A DNA stretch of 64,000 bases from Oscillospiraceae bacterium. Its GTDB lineage: Bacteria; Bacillota; Clostridia; Oscillospirales; Oscillospiraceae. The notes under the pieces are model-generated. The model did not search any database. It saw only the letters and a program-made list of their open reading frames with translations, and had not been told where the DNA came from. The stretch covers positions 1-64,000 of the forward strand of contig JAKSQD010000003.1 in NCBI GenBank assembly GCA_024404315.1, in the 5' to 3' direction. The position numbers and the translations under genes were made by a program. Positions 25,710-34,320 of the stretch are shown here, piece by piece (position 1 is the first letter of the stretch; the number at the start of each line of letters is the position of its first letter).

Positions 25710-25740
25710 TTGAGAAAAACGTCCTATTTGGGATAAAAAA

Positions 25741-25779
25741 TGCACAGTTCATCCTTGGTATGGACTGTGTGTTTTTTTG
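25741..25779 (+). terminator. Terminator
   Basis: CACAGTTCA pairs with TGGACTGTG (one G-U pair), followed by TGTTTTTTT. It ends transcripts from the transpeptidase gene, beyond the palindromic element. Confidence 0.75.
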
Positions 25780-25812
25780 GGGAAGCTGTATCCATTTGTA
25801 ACCAGTTTGTAG

Positions 25813-25841
25813 TTGTATGATTTGAAATAATACAGTATAAT
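25813..25841 (+). promoter_or_regulatory. Promoter of the lipoprotein genes
   Basis: TTGTAT, 17 bases, TATAAT, 47 bases before the start codon. Confidence 0.75.
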
Positions 25842-25888
25842 CATTTTCATAAAAAACAACAGATCCTCATTGCAAAGGAGGAAGACCC

Positions 25889-26887
25889 ATGAACAAGTTT
25901 TTAGCCTTGCTGCTCGCCTTGGCAATGTCCCTTGCCTTGGTTGCCTGTGCAGGCAGAACACAAACCGATGCTCCCGCTACCTCTTCGCTGTCCGGTTCCG
26001 TATCAGAAGCACCGACGGAATCCAGCCAGGAGGAAGCCCCCGAAGCAAGCACAGACCCCGCCGACCAAAGCGAAGCCTCTGTGCAGCCGGAGGAAGAGGC
26101 TTTTGTTCCCGCTCAGGTTGTGTTTCGTCAGGTGGATGCCTCTGCCTTTGCCGAGGATGACGTGATGCTGCTGAATTGCTCTTATGTGGAACCGGTTGTC
26201 ACCATGGCAGATTCCGAGATTCAGCAGAAGATTCAGCAGTCCTTGGATGAAGTCCTGTATGGAGTCAAGGATCTCCGAGACTTTTACACCGAGTCTTCCC
26301 AGGAGGAGTATGACAGCATGGGCGAGGAGGAGAGCTTCGCTCTGGTGGATGAGAACGGAAATTATGTTCCCTATTTCCTCTCCCTGGAGGGCAGAGTGGC
26401 TCGGTCTGATGAGACCGTCCTCAGCGTGGTGTTCGATGAGCAGATGTACACCCATGGTGCTCACGGCCAAACGCAGCGCTTTTGCTGCAATTACGATGTC
26501 AGAACCGGAGAAATCATTACCTTTGCCCAGTTGGGCAAGGAAAACTTCCGCTCCGTAGCGGCGGAGCTGGTGCTGGCAAAGTCCGAAGAAATCGCCGCCC
26601 AGCGCATTCAGGACGGTGAAATGAATCCCTTCTATCCAGACTATCAGGAAAATATCCGCCTGGTGATTTTGGATGGAACGGAAACTGATTTTGACCTGTG
26701 GGGAGAGGAATTTACCCAGGGCGCTCCGATTACATTTGCTCCCACCTATTACCTCTCCGAGGAACACGTTGTGTTCATTTCCACCGAGTACACCTTGCAG
26801 CCCTATGCCGCTGGTACCATTGAATTTGAGATTCCCTACGCCGATTTTGGTGACGTTCTGAATCCTGAATATGTTCCCCAATCATAA
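25889..26887 (+). CDS. Lipoprotein with DUF3298/DUF4163-like region
   Basis: A 332-residue secreted lipoprotein. Signal peptide 1-19 ends in the lipobox LVAC; a disordered Ser/Glu/Pro linker follows to about residue 70. The folded part has PYFLSLEGRVARSDETVLSVVFDEQMYTHGAHGQTQ and NYDVRTGEIITFAQL, matching the pattern of RsiV/PdaC-type DUF3298 domains, which in other proteins bind lysozyme or peptidoglycan. AAAGGAGGAAGACCC precedes the ATG. Cotranscribed with the following lipoprotein (gap 18 bases). Confidence 0.75.
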   Translation: MNKFLALLLALAMSLALVACAGRTQTDAPATSSLSGSVSEAPTESSQEEAPEASTDPADQSEASVQPEEEAFVPAQVVFRQVDASAFAEDDVMLLNCSYVEPVVTMADSEIQQKIQQSLDEVLYGVKDLRDFYTESSQEEYDSMGEEESFALVDENGNYVPYFLSLEGRVARSDETVLSVVFDEQMYTHGAHGQTQRFCCNYDVRTGEIITFAQLGKENFRSVAAELVLAKSEEIAAQRIQDGEMNPFYPDYQENIRLVILDGTETDFDLWGEEFTQGAPITFAPTYYLSEEHVVFISTEYTLQPYAAGTIEFEIPYADFGDVLNPEYVPQS

Positions 26888-26905
26888 TTGGAAAGGATGA
26901 TTCTT

Positions 26906-28138
26906 ATGAAGAAGACCATTCAAGCTCTTGCACTGATTTTGGCAATGTGCTTTGCTCTCGCCTCCTGCGGCTCTAAGCCCGCAGCACCGGCACAGTCCGG
27001 CGGTGATGCCTCCGCCTCTGCTTCTGCCTCGGTGGAGACCTCCGCCCCCGCCGACTCCGCCGACGGCTCCGCTTCCGGTGACGCTTCGGCAGAAGCCAGC
27101 ACTCCCGGTGCTCAGGTTGTCAATCCCGTCCGGGAAGTCACCCCTGAGGAGCAGGTGCAAGAAACCAACGTGACTCTGGTTGCCCCTGCAGAGGCCACCG
27201 ACCTGACCTATTTGGTCATCGACTCTGGAGACCCCCAGTATCCCATTGCCGAGCTGGACTTCAATCTCAACGGTCAGCAGTATTTCCACCGTGCGCAGAC
27301 CAGAGATGACGGCGATATGGAGACCCTGGCCGGTATGTACTATGACTGGACTCAGACCATCGAGGATCAGATGGTCAGCTACTGCAACGCCGTGATTCAG
27401 GCGGTGGACGGTGAAGAAAAGGTCGCCTGCATCCTGTGGAAGGATATGGTTCCCGGTATCACCTATACCATCTCCGTCGTTGACACCGACAGCGAAAAGG
27501 ATTTGAACGCCATCACCAGCGATCTGGTGAGCATCGCAAACGAAATCTTCACCCCCATGCAGGGCGAAGCAGACGGCGACGATGTGGAAAATCCCGTTGG
27601 CGTTTACACCTCCTATGAAGAAGTGATTTCCGCTGTTCGTGAGGCTCTGGCCGCCAAGAGCGAGCCGGAAGTGTTTGAAGAAATGGGTATCAGCGGTATT
27701 TACGGCTATCCCGAAGACCCCGAAGCACCCTTTGGTTACACCTACGTTGACCTGAACGGTGACGGCTCTGATGAGCTGCTGATGGGTACTGGCGGTGAGT
27801 TTGGTATGCTGCTGGACGGCTTCTGCATGGACGAAGGAAATCTGGTTCACCTGTTCAGCGGCGGCGAGCGTGACGTTTATTCCCTGGTGCAGGATAACAT
27901 GGTTCACGAGCAGGCAGCCAACAGCGCAATGAACTCCTACGACGTGTTCTATGTCTTCGACGGTGGGATGCTCCAGGTGCAGGACGAAGTGATCTATGAC
28001 GGCGAAGAGGATGAGGCAAATCCCTGGTTCTATGTGGATCGCTCCGAAGAGAAGAAGCCCATCACCGAGGAGGAAGCCCTGAACATTCTGGGCAAGTACA
28101 CCGATCAGGTGGTGGAGATGACTCCCTTTGCAGAATAA
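26906..28138 (+). CDS. Lipoprotein of unknown function
   Basis: A 410-residue secreted lipoprotein: signal peptide with lipobox LASC at about residue 20, a long Ala/Ser linker to about 75, then two folded regions. The second contains YTYVDLNGDGSDELLMG, a pattern seen in calcium-binding or FG-GAP-like loops of clostridial surface lipoproteins. The ATG at 26906 follows GGAAAGGATGATT; an upstream in-frame codon at 26888 overlaps the preceding stop. No catalytic motif recognised. Confidence 0.65.
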   Translation: MKKTIQALALILAMCFALASCGSKPAAPAQSGGDASASASASVETSAPADSADGSASGDASAEASTPGAQVVNPVREVTPEEQVQETNVTLVAPAEATDLTYLVIDSGDPQYPIAELDFNLNGQQYFHRAQTRDDGDMETLAGMYYDWTQTIEDQMVSYCNAVIQAVDGEEKVACILWKDMVPGITYTISVVDTDSEKDLNAITSDLVSIANEIFTPMQGEADGDDVENPVGVYTSYEEVISAVREALAAKSEPEVFEEMGISGIYGYPEDPEAPFGYTYVDLNGDGSDELLMGTGGEFGMLLDGFCMDEGNLVHLFSGGERDVYSLVQDNMVHEQAANSAMNSYDVFYVFDGGMLQVQDEVIYDGEEDEANPWFYVDRSEEKKPITEEEALNILGKYTDQVVEMTPFAE

Positions 28139-28195
28139 CAGAACCTCCCGCTTTCTCTAAGCAATTCTAATTCATTCTCTTGTTTGGGGTCTGGA

Positions 28196-28236
28196 AGGGT
28201 TGCGAGCCTTTCCAGACCCCCTTTTTGCGTCGTGAC
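28196..28236 (+). terminator. Terminator after the lipoprotein genes
   Basis: GGGGTCTGGAAGG pairs with CCTTTCCAGACCCC, followed by CTTTTT. Confidence 0.85.
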
Positions 28237-28308
28237 CCCTTTGGACTGGATCCGGTTTTTCTACCACGCTTTTTGGAAGAAAAAGGTCAGAAAATTTTCG
28301 GGAAACTT

Positions 28309-28348
28309 GGAACAAATGTTTGCATCTCTGAAACATTTGTGCTAAACT
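28309..28348 (+). promoter_or_regulatory. lexA promoter with LexA box
   Basis: TTGCAT (28320-28325), 17 bases, TAAACT (28343-28348). GGAACAAATGTTTG (28309-28322) matches the Gram-positive LexA box at about 12 of 14 positions and overlaps the -35. A second, weaker half-matching site AAC-N4-GTG lies at 28330-28343. This is classic lexA autoregulation. Confidence 0.8.
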
Positions 28349-28391
28349 GAAAACAAGAAACCGACATCCCCTTTCAGTCTGGAGGTTCTAT

Positions 28392-29003
28392 ATGAAACAA
28401 TTGACACCCAAACAGCAGGTGATTTATGATTACCTGATGCAGTTTTCCGCCGAAAACGGATACCCCCCCTCTGTCCGTGAGATTGCCGCCGCTGTCGGCC
28501 TGAAAAGCCCTTCTACCGTCCATTTCCATCTCAAAGCCCTGGAGGAAGCCGGTGTCATCAACCGCAGCAGCGGCAAAACCCGTGCCATCACCGCTGTGCA
28601 AAGCCAGGTTCCCGAAGAGGTCAGACCTGTGCTCAACCGTGTGCCCGTTCTGGGCAACGTGGCCGCTGGTGCTCCCATTCTGGCGGAGGAGTGCGTGGAG
28701 GACTATCTGGCCTTTGACACACAGGGACGCTCCGGGGAGCATTTTGCCCTGCGCATCCGTGGCGATTCCATGGTAGAAGCCGGTATCATGCCCAATGACT
28801 ATGTGGTGGTGCTCCGTCAGCCCGTTGCTCAAAACGGTGATATCGTGATTGCCCTTTTGGGGGAGGAGGCCACCTGCAAACGGTTCAGCCGGGAGCGGGG
28901 TCAGATTTGGCTGCTGCCTGAAAACAAGAACTATGACCCCATTGACGGCACCGGCTGCCAGATTCTCGGCAAAGTGGTGGCCGTCATGCGGAGGTACGCT
29001 TGA
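28392..29003 (+). CDS. lexA: LexA repressor
   Basis: The 203-residue SOS repressor. The N-terminal winged helix has PPSVREIAAAVGLKSPSTVHFHLKAL. The self-cleavage Ala-Gly bond is in GNVAAGAPI (about residue 90), the nucleophile Ser is in RGDSM and the general-base Lys in EEATCKRF. All are intact, so RecA-stimulated cleavage is expected. CTGGAGG precedes the ATG. It shares an operon with ogt, and the same box type controls the phage-like cluster 20 kb upstream. Confidence 0.95.
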   Translation: MKQLTPKQQVIYDYLMQFSAENGYPPSVREIAAAVGLKSPSTVHFHLKALEEAGVINRSSGKTRAITAVQSQVPEEVRPVLNRVPVLGNVAAGAPILAEECVEDYLAFDTQGRSGEHFALRIRGDSMVEAGIMPNDYVVVLRQPVAQNGDIVIALLGEEATCKRFSRERGQIWLLPENKNYDPIDGTGCQILGKVVAVMRRYA

Positions 29004-29566
29004 CCGCCCGGGTGATTCCCACCGCCATCGGACCGCTGACCGCTGTGGTGGAGGAAGGAGCCATCGTTGCTCTGAGCACGAACCCGGCTCCCGCCCCCAA
29101 GTGGGAGGACGAGGAGGACAGTCTCCTTTTGGATCGCTTGCAGGCGGAGCTTTTGGAATACTTTGGCGGAAAACGACAGCAATTTGACCTACCCATTGCC
29201 CCCAAAGGGACAGAATTTCAAAAAACTGTCTGGGAGGCGCTCCGAAGCATCCCCTACGGCGAAACCAGAACCTATGGACAGATTGCCGCTCAGATTGGCC
29301 GCCCCACAGCCAGCCGAGCGGTGGGCGGAGCCTGCGGAAAAAATCCCATTTTGCTGCTCACCCCTTGCCACCGGGTTTTGGGCAGTCAGGGCGGCCTGAC
29401 GGGGTTCAGCGCTGAGGGCGGTGTCGCCGTCAAACAGCAGCTTTTGACCCATGAAAAGCGCCATAAGGACATTCAAGATAAATACCAAGCACGTGTTGCC
29501 GAGCTATTGAAACGTTATCCGCAGCTTTTGGAGCTGGCCAAGCGCCGAAAAGAGCGGAATTACTAG
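29000..29566 (+). CDS. ogt: Methylated-DNA--protein-cysteine methyltransferase
   Basis: Ogt/MGMT removes O6-alkyl groups from guanine onto its own Cys in a suicide reaction. The active site is PCHRVLGSQGGLTGF, and the DNA-binding helix is SRAVGGACGKNP. The 188-residue protein extends about 25 residues past the usual end (RYPQLLELAKRRKERNY), a small unknown tail. TTG 29000 overlaps the lexA stop (TTGA) and has GCGGAGG upstream, so translation is coupled to lexA and the gene should be SOS-induced. Confidence 0.9.
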   Translation: MTARVIPTAIGPLTAVVEEGAIVALSTNPAPAPKWEDEEDSLLLDRLQAELLEYFGGKRQQFDLPIAPKGTEFQKTVWEALRSIPYGETRTYGQIAAQIGRPTASRAVGGACGKNPILLLTPCHRVLGSQGGLTGFSAEGGVAVKQQLLTHEKRHKDIQDKYQARVAELLKRYPQLLELAKRRKERNY

Positions 29567-29743
29567 AGTGTGTTTTAAAAACGCAAAACGCACCCCAAAG
29601 CGGACTTTTGTTCCGCAGAACTTTGTTCCATTCCCTTGAAATACGTCAGTATTCCTGCGGAAATGCGCCTCGTTCTACGAAAAAATTTCTTGCTTTTGGG
29701 CAAATTTCCTTTTTTAACACACACTTTAGAGCGTGTTAAAAAA
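29567..29743. repeat. Small palindromic (MITE-like) element, copy 2
   Basis: Starts at the ogt stop codon. AGTGTGTTTTAAAAA at the left faces TTTTTTAACACACACTTT at the right; the right arm itself can pair with GTGTTAAAAAA (29733-29743). The 28-base core at 29633-29660 is identical to copy 1 at 25616-25643; the arms differ completely. The right edge supplies the ribosome site of the next gene. Confidence 0.65.
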
Positions 29744-29757
29744 GGAGATTTTTTATT

Positions 29758-31818
29758 ATGGAAAAACAATATATCAACGGTTTAGATGGATTGAGAGCCA
29801 TTGCAATCATGATGGTGTTTTTTTATCATCTGCAATTACCGTTTGCAAAAGGTGGATTATTAGGAGTTCCTGTTTTCTTTGTGTTGTCGGGATATCTCAT
29901 CACAAGAAATATGACAAAAGAAATTGCTGAGACAGGAACCTTTCATTTCTTGACTTTTTGGAAGAAAAGGATTGTTCGTCTGTTCCCATTGGTTTTGACT
30001 GTAACTGCCTTCGCTATCCTTATGACAGCGATTCTGGACAGAGTTGCATTCACAAAAGGATGCAAGGATTTGCTTTCGGCAATCTTTTTCTACAATAACT
30101 GGTGGCAGATTATCAATCAAGTATCTTACTTTGAAAGTGCCGGAACTCCTTCTCCATTGACTCATTTCTGGGCTTTGGCAGTGGAAATTCAATTTTATCT
30201 TGTTTTCCCTCTTGTGGTGTTTGTTCTTTCTAAATTTCCTAAAAAAGAAAAAGTAACGTTGTATGTTGTCATTGCATTTGCTTTTGTTTCGGCAGTTTTA
30301 ATGGGAGTTATGTTCCACCCAGGAGATGATCCAAGCCGTGTCTATTATGGAACAGATACACGGCTCTATTCTTTTTTATTTGGTGCCATTTTGGATTTAT
30401 TAACAGGGGCATATCGAAGCAGTCATAGATATCCTGAAGCTTTATCAGATTTCGTAGGAATACCAGCCATGCTCCTGCTGATTGTTTGTATGTGCGTTTG
30501 GGATGGGCACAGCAACTGGCTCTACTGGGGCGGATATGTATTGGTTTCTCTATTCGCTGTTCTTGTGATTTATACTGTCCTGGATAACAATAGCATTCTT
30601 GCAAGAATGCTTGGCTGTAAACCATTACAATGGCTCGGCAATCGTTCTTATAGTATTTATCTTTGGCACTATGTTGTGATTATTATCCTGACAGGTGGAA
30701 TAAAAGCGAAATGGTGGATGAATCTTTTGGTGATTCTTCTTTCCTTCCTTTTGGCTTCCTTGGGTTATCATTTTATTGAGACACCGGTTCGAAAGGGTGT
30801 CATTGGAGAATACTTTGCTCTGCTTGGTGATAGGTCCGGTACAGCAGTAGGCAGACGCATAAAGGCAAGAAAAGTAAAACGTATGCAGATTGTATCAGGA
30901 ATCTGTGTAGCTGTTCTGTTCGCAGAGGTTCTTTGTGTTGCATTTGTTCCTAAAAGAGATTTGGCGAATATTGCAGCAGAAAAGACGGAGATTCAGTATG
31001 AAGCCGCCCAAATTGCCAAAGAACGTTTGGAAAAGCAGCAATTGGAAAAACAGCAGAAAGAGGAACGTGAATTAGCGGAAGCGGAAACAGCAGCACCCCA
31101 AACTGACAAAAAACAACCGGAAAAGCAGCAAGCGGAGGAACCTGAATCAACTGCAACCGAAGAAGAAGCCACCCAAACCGACAAAAAACAACCGGAAAAG
31201 CAGCAGGAGGAGGAACCTGAATCAACTGCAACCGAAGAAGAAGCACCCCAAACTGACAAAGAAGATTCGAAAAAGCAGCAGGAAGAGAATCATGAATTAA
31301 CGAAAGCGGAAAAAGAAGAACTTCTTCAGGATTTAAGTGTTCTTCTGATCGGTGATTCCATCACGTTGGATGTCACCAAATATTACTATGAAACATTCCC
31401 AAACGGAATTGCGGACTGCAAAATCGGAAGATGTGCTTTCTCTGGTGATGAAGTTTACAATTCAAACGTGAATGACGGTTGGAATGGAGATGCAGTTATT
31501 TACGAACTTGGCTCTAATGATCTGTTGACAGATGAGTTAGATGAGATGAGAGAACTGTTAGACCCAGACATTAAGATGTTCGTCTGTTCCATTGTTACTC
31601 CACATGAAGATTACTGGGATGCGAACAACAAGATGATTCGAGAATTTGTGGAACGAACAGAAAACACCTATCTGATTGACTGGTATGAATACAGCAAAGA
31701 CCATCCAGAATATTTTGATCAGGATGACACACATTTGCTGCCTGTAGGTGGAAAAGCATACAATGAGCTAATCAAGGAGACCGTTCTGGAGGCCTACAAA
31801 GATACACAAAAAGGCTGA
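29758..31818 (+). CDS. OafA/OatA-type acyltransferase with C-terminal SGNH domain
   Basis: A 686-residue membrane enzyme that would O-acetylate peptidoglycan or a surface polysaccharide. The N-terminal acyltransferase-3 domain (about 1-390, ten hydrophobic segments) starts INGLDGLRAIAIMMVFFYH with the conserved R and H. A Glu/Gln/Lys-rich extracellular linker (about 415-525) contains two tandem near-copies of a unit with TDKKQPEKQQ and PESTATEEEA. The C-terminal SGNH domain has LLIGDSI, ELGSND and DDTHLLP. Codons are AT-rich beside GC-rich neighbours, suggesting acquisition. Confidence 0.88.
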   Translation: MEKQYINGLDGLRAIAIMMVFFYHLQLPFAKGGLLGVPVFFVLSGYLITRNMTKEIAETGTFHFLTFWKKRIVRLFPLVLTVTAFAILMTAILDRVAFTKGCKDLLSAIFFYNNWWQIINQVSYFESAGTPSPLTHFWALAVEIQFYLVFPLVVFVLSKFPKKEKVTLYVVIAFAFVSAVLMGVMFHPGDDPSRVYYGTDTRLYSFLFGAILDLLTGAYRSSHRYPEALSDFVGIPAMLLLIVCMCVWDGHSNWLYWGGYVLVSLFAVLVIYTVLDNNSILARMLGCKPLQWLGNRSYSIYLWHYVVIIILTGGIKAKWWMNLLVILLSFLLASLGYHFIETPVRKGVIGEYFALLGDRSGTAVGRRIKARKVKRMQIVSGICVAVLFAEVLCVAFVPKRDLANIAAEKTEIQYEAAQIAKERLEKQQLEKQQKEERELAEAETAAPQTDKKQPEKQQAEEPESTATEEEATQTDKKQPEKQQEEEPESTATEEEAPQTDKEDSKKQQEENHELTKAEKEELLQDLSVLLIGDSITLDVTKYYYETFPNGIADCKIGRCAFSGDEVYNSNVNDGWNGDAVIYELGSNDLLTDELDEMRELLDPDIKMFVCSIVTPHEDYWDANNKMIREFVERTENTYLIDWYEYSKDHPEYFDQDDTHLLPVGGKAYNELIKETVLEAYKDTQKG

Positions 31819-31848
31819 TTTTTAGGAGAAGATGCAGTTTGAGAAAAA

Positions 31849-31895
31849 ACAAAAGTCTGGAATCAGGAGAGCGATTTCCTGTTCCAGACTTTTTT
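31849..31895. terminator. Bidirectional terminator
   Basis: AAAAGTCTGGAA pairs with TTCCAGACTTTT, with A and T runs on either side. It separates the acyltransferase (+) from hypE (-). Confidence 0.85.
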
Positions 31896-31916
31896 GCTTG
31901 CTTTGTGGATGGGCTT

Positions 31917-32909
31917 TTAGCAGATTCTCGGCAATCCCTCGTCCTGCAAGACCTCCAAGCGGCGGAGACCGCCAATGGGGGTCAGCATGGTGAGCGAGCC
32001 GGGGTGATCGGCGTTGACCGTGCCGATGATGGCGGCGTGTTTGCCGTAAGGGGCGGAGCGCACCAGCTCCAGCGCCTTGTCCGCTTCCTCGGCGGGCAAA
32101 ATGGCCACCAGCTTGCCCTCGTTGCCCATGTAAAGCGGGTCAAGACCCAGCAGGCCGCAGAGATCCCCCACCTGTGGTGTCACAGGCAGTTTTTCCTCTT
32201 CCAGCCGGATGGAAACGCCGGAGGAGGAGGCCAACTCCTTGAGCACGGTTGCCAGTCCCCCACGGGTCACGTCACGGAGGGTATGGAGGTGGATGCCGCC
32301 TTCCATCAGAGCCTTGACCATGCCGCCCAGCGGGGCACAGTCGCTTTGGATGGTGTTCTCAATCCCCAGACGGCTGCTGAGGATGGCGGCGTGATGGTCG
32401 CCCAAGGTTCCAGAGACCAGAACCACGTCACCGGGTCGGCAATTTTCGCCGGAAATATCCACACCGGCGGGTACAAATCCCACACCGGCGGTGTTGACAA
32501 ACAGACCGCCGTTGCCCTCCACCACCTTGGTGTCACCGGCGACGATGGCAACGCCCGATTCCCGTGCGGTGGCGGCCATGGACGCTACCAGCTCCTGGAG
32601 TAGCTCAGTGTCCAGCCCCTCCTGGAGAATGAAGCCGCAGGTCAGATACTGGGGCACAGCGCCCCGCATCAGCAGGTCGTTGACCGTGCCGCAGACGCAG
32701 AGGCGGCCAATGTCGCCGCCGGGGAACTGCAAGGGTGTGACCACAAAGCTGTCTGTGGTCACGGCAATGGTACCGGAGCCGGGCACGACGGCGCTGTCCT
32801 CCATGCGGTTGAGCACATCATTTTGAAAGGCGTTGGCAAACACAGAGGCGATTAGCTCCGAAGTGGCCTGTCCGCCGCTGCCGTGGGTCATGGTGATTTT
32901 CATGGTCAT
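31917..32909 (-). CDS. hypE: Hydrogenase maturation protein HypE
   Basis: HypE (330 residues) dehydrates a carbamoyl group on its C-terminal Cys to make the cyanide ligands of the [NiFe] site, then hands it to HypC-HypD. The essential C-terminal PRIC is present, as are TMTHGSGGQATSELI, VVAGDTKVV and the ATP-binding GDVVLVSGTLGDHH. The start ATG overlaps the hypD stop by 4 bases, giving coupling. Last gene of the hydrogenase-maturation operon. Confidence 0.95.
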   Translation of the reverse strand: MTMKITMTHGSGGQATSELIASVFANAFQNDVLNRMEDSAVVPGSGTIAVTTDSFVVTPLQFPGGDIGRLCVCGTVNDLLMRGAVPQYLTCGFILQEGLDTELLQELVASMAATARESGVAIVAGDTKVVEGNGGLFVNTAGVGFVPAGVDISGENCRPGDVVLVSGTLGDHHAAILSSRLGIENTIQSDCAPLGGMVKALMEGGIHLHTLRDVTRGGLATVLKELASSSGVSIRLEEEKLPVTPQVGDLCGLLGLDPLYMGNEGKLVAILPAEEADKALELVRSAPYGKHAAIIGTVNADHPGSLTMLTPIGGLRRLEVLQDEGLPRIC

Positions 32910-33955
32910 TTCTCCCTGTGGTTGGAATAAAACTGGAAGCAGCTGCCCTCGGTGGACACCATGCAAGCCCCCTGTGGATGAAAGGGGGTGCAGATCTTGC
33001 CGAAGAGGGGGCACTGGTTGGAGGAAATCTTGCCCGTCAACACTTCTCCGCAGCGGCAAGCGGGGTTGGCGTGATCCTCATTGAGACCGGCGCTGCCCGC
33101 ATCAAATCGCTGCCATTCCTCCCGGAGCACCATGCCGGAACCGGCAATCTCCCCCATCCCACGCCAGACGGCGGGAGCGGGTTCAAAATACTGGTTGACT
33201 ATGGCCTGAGCGTCGGTATTTCCCTCCCGGGTGACGACGGAAGGGTAAAGATTCACCACTTTGCCCTCCCCGCTCAGCTTCACGCAGGCGTACACGGCGG
33301 AGAGCAGCTCGCCGCCCTTAAAACCGGCCACCACAAAGGGCTTTTGGTGCTGTTGAGCCAGGGGTTCAAAGATGTGGCTGCCTGTCACGGCACTGACGTG
33401 ACCCGGAGCCAGAAAAGCGTCAATTTTTGCACCGCTGGTGCAGAGGTGGTCAATGGCGGCGGGCATGGTCTTGAGGGCGGTCAGCAGCTTGACGTTGCGA
33501 ATGTCTTCTTTCACCAGCCGTTGCAGCAGCAGGGCATAAACGGGAGTGGTGGTTTCAAATCCCACGGCGGCGAAGAGAAAAGTGGTGTTCGGCTCCTGGA
33601 GGGCGTATTTCAAGGTGTCGTTGGGGCTGTAAACCATCCGCACCCGTCCGCCCTCTCCTCCGGCTTGCCGGAGGGTGTGACCGCCGCTGCCGGGAACCCG
33701 CAGCAAATCACCAAAGGTGCAGACGCAAGTATTCGGTTCCTTGCAGAGGGCAATCAGCCGGTCAATGTAGGCGGTGGGGGTCACGCACACGGGACAGCCG
33801 GGGCCGGACATCAGCCGCAGCTGGTCGGAGAGGAGGGAAGGAATCCCAAGCTTAGAGATAGCGGCGGTGTGACTGCCGCAGACCTCCATGATGTTCAGCG
33901 GTTCGCCGTCGTATTCCGCCAGAAAGCGGCGGAGCTGTTCCAGGTCAATGGCCAA
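32906..33955 (-). CDS. hypD: Hydrogenase maturation protein HypD
   Basis: HypD (349 residues) holds the Fe(CN)2CO precursor with HypC and carries a [4Fe-4S] cluster. Signature segments are MEVCGSHTAAI, MSGPGCPVCVTP and GFETTTP; the C-terminal Cys set (NPACRCGEVLTG, QCPLFGKICTP) binds the cluster. TTG 33955 is chosen because GGGAGG lies 9 bases upstream; it overlaps the end of hypC by 11 bases. Confidence 0.93.
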   Translation of the reverse strand: MAIDLEQLRRFLAEYDGEPLNIMEVCGSHTAAISKLGIPSLLSDQLRLMSGPGCPVCVTPTAYIDRLIALCKEPNTCVCTFGDLLRVPGSGGHTLRQAGGEGGRVRMVYSPNDTLKYALQEPNTTFLFAAVGFETTTPVYALLLQRLVKEDIRNVKLLTALKTMPAAIDHLCTSGAKIDAFLAPGHVSAVTGSHIFEPLAQQHQKPFVVAGFKGGELLSAVYACVKLSGEGKVVNLYPSVVTREGNTDAQAIVNQYFEPAPAVWRGMGEIAGSGMVLREEWQRFDAGSAGLNEDHANPACRCGEVLTGKISSNQCPLFGKICTPFHPQGACMVSTEGSCFQFYSNHREK

Positions 33956-34166
33956 AGCGTTCGACCTCCCGGAAAATATCAATCAGCTCTTCCGCCTCGT
34001 TGGAGCGCATGGTCTGGATGATGCAGCCAGCGTGAACCAGCACCCAGTCCCCTTCCTTCACACGAACCAGGCCGGCCTGAGCCTCTACCATGTTGCCGTT
34101 AAAGTCCACCAGCGCAACCCCGTCAGGACGGAGCTTTTTTACTTGTCCGGGCAATGCAACACACAT
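33945..34166 (-). CDS. hypC: Hydrogenase maturation chaperone HypC
   Basis: A 73-residue HypC/HupF chaperone that delivers the iron centre to the hydrogenase large subunit. The essential N-terminal Met-Cys is in MCVALPGQV, followed by VDFNGN and VLVHAGCIIQTM, all diagnostic. AAAGGAGAAAAAC precedes ATG 34166. hypA, hypB and hypF are not in the window and must be elsewhere if the enzyme is assembled. Confidence 0.95.
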   Translation of the reverse strand: MCVALPGQVKKLRPDGVALVDFNGNMVEAQAGLVRVKEGDWVLVHAGCIIQTMRSNEAEELIDIFREVERFGH

Positions 34167-34237
34167 TGTTTTTCTCCTTTCGCTTTGTATCGTGGGGGAA
34201 AAGACCCACCAACCCACTTTTTTAGAGACTAAAAATA

Positions 34238-34285
34238 CATAGAAACAAAACCCTGCGCCCGGCGGTGGTTCCACAGAGCGCAGGG
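34238..34285 (-). terminator. Terminator between the hydrogenase genes and hypCDE
   Basis: On the - strand CCCTGCGC pairs with GCGCAGGG across an 18-base loop and is followed by TTTTGTTT. Partial termination here would lower hyp expression relative to the structural genes. Confidence 0.6.
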
Positions 34286-34320
34286 AAGATTGTTACAGGA
34301 AACGCACAGATTGCACGTTC

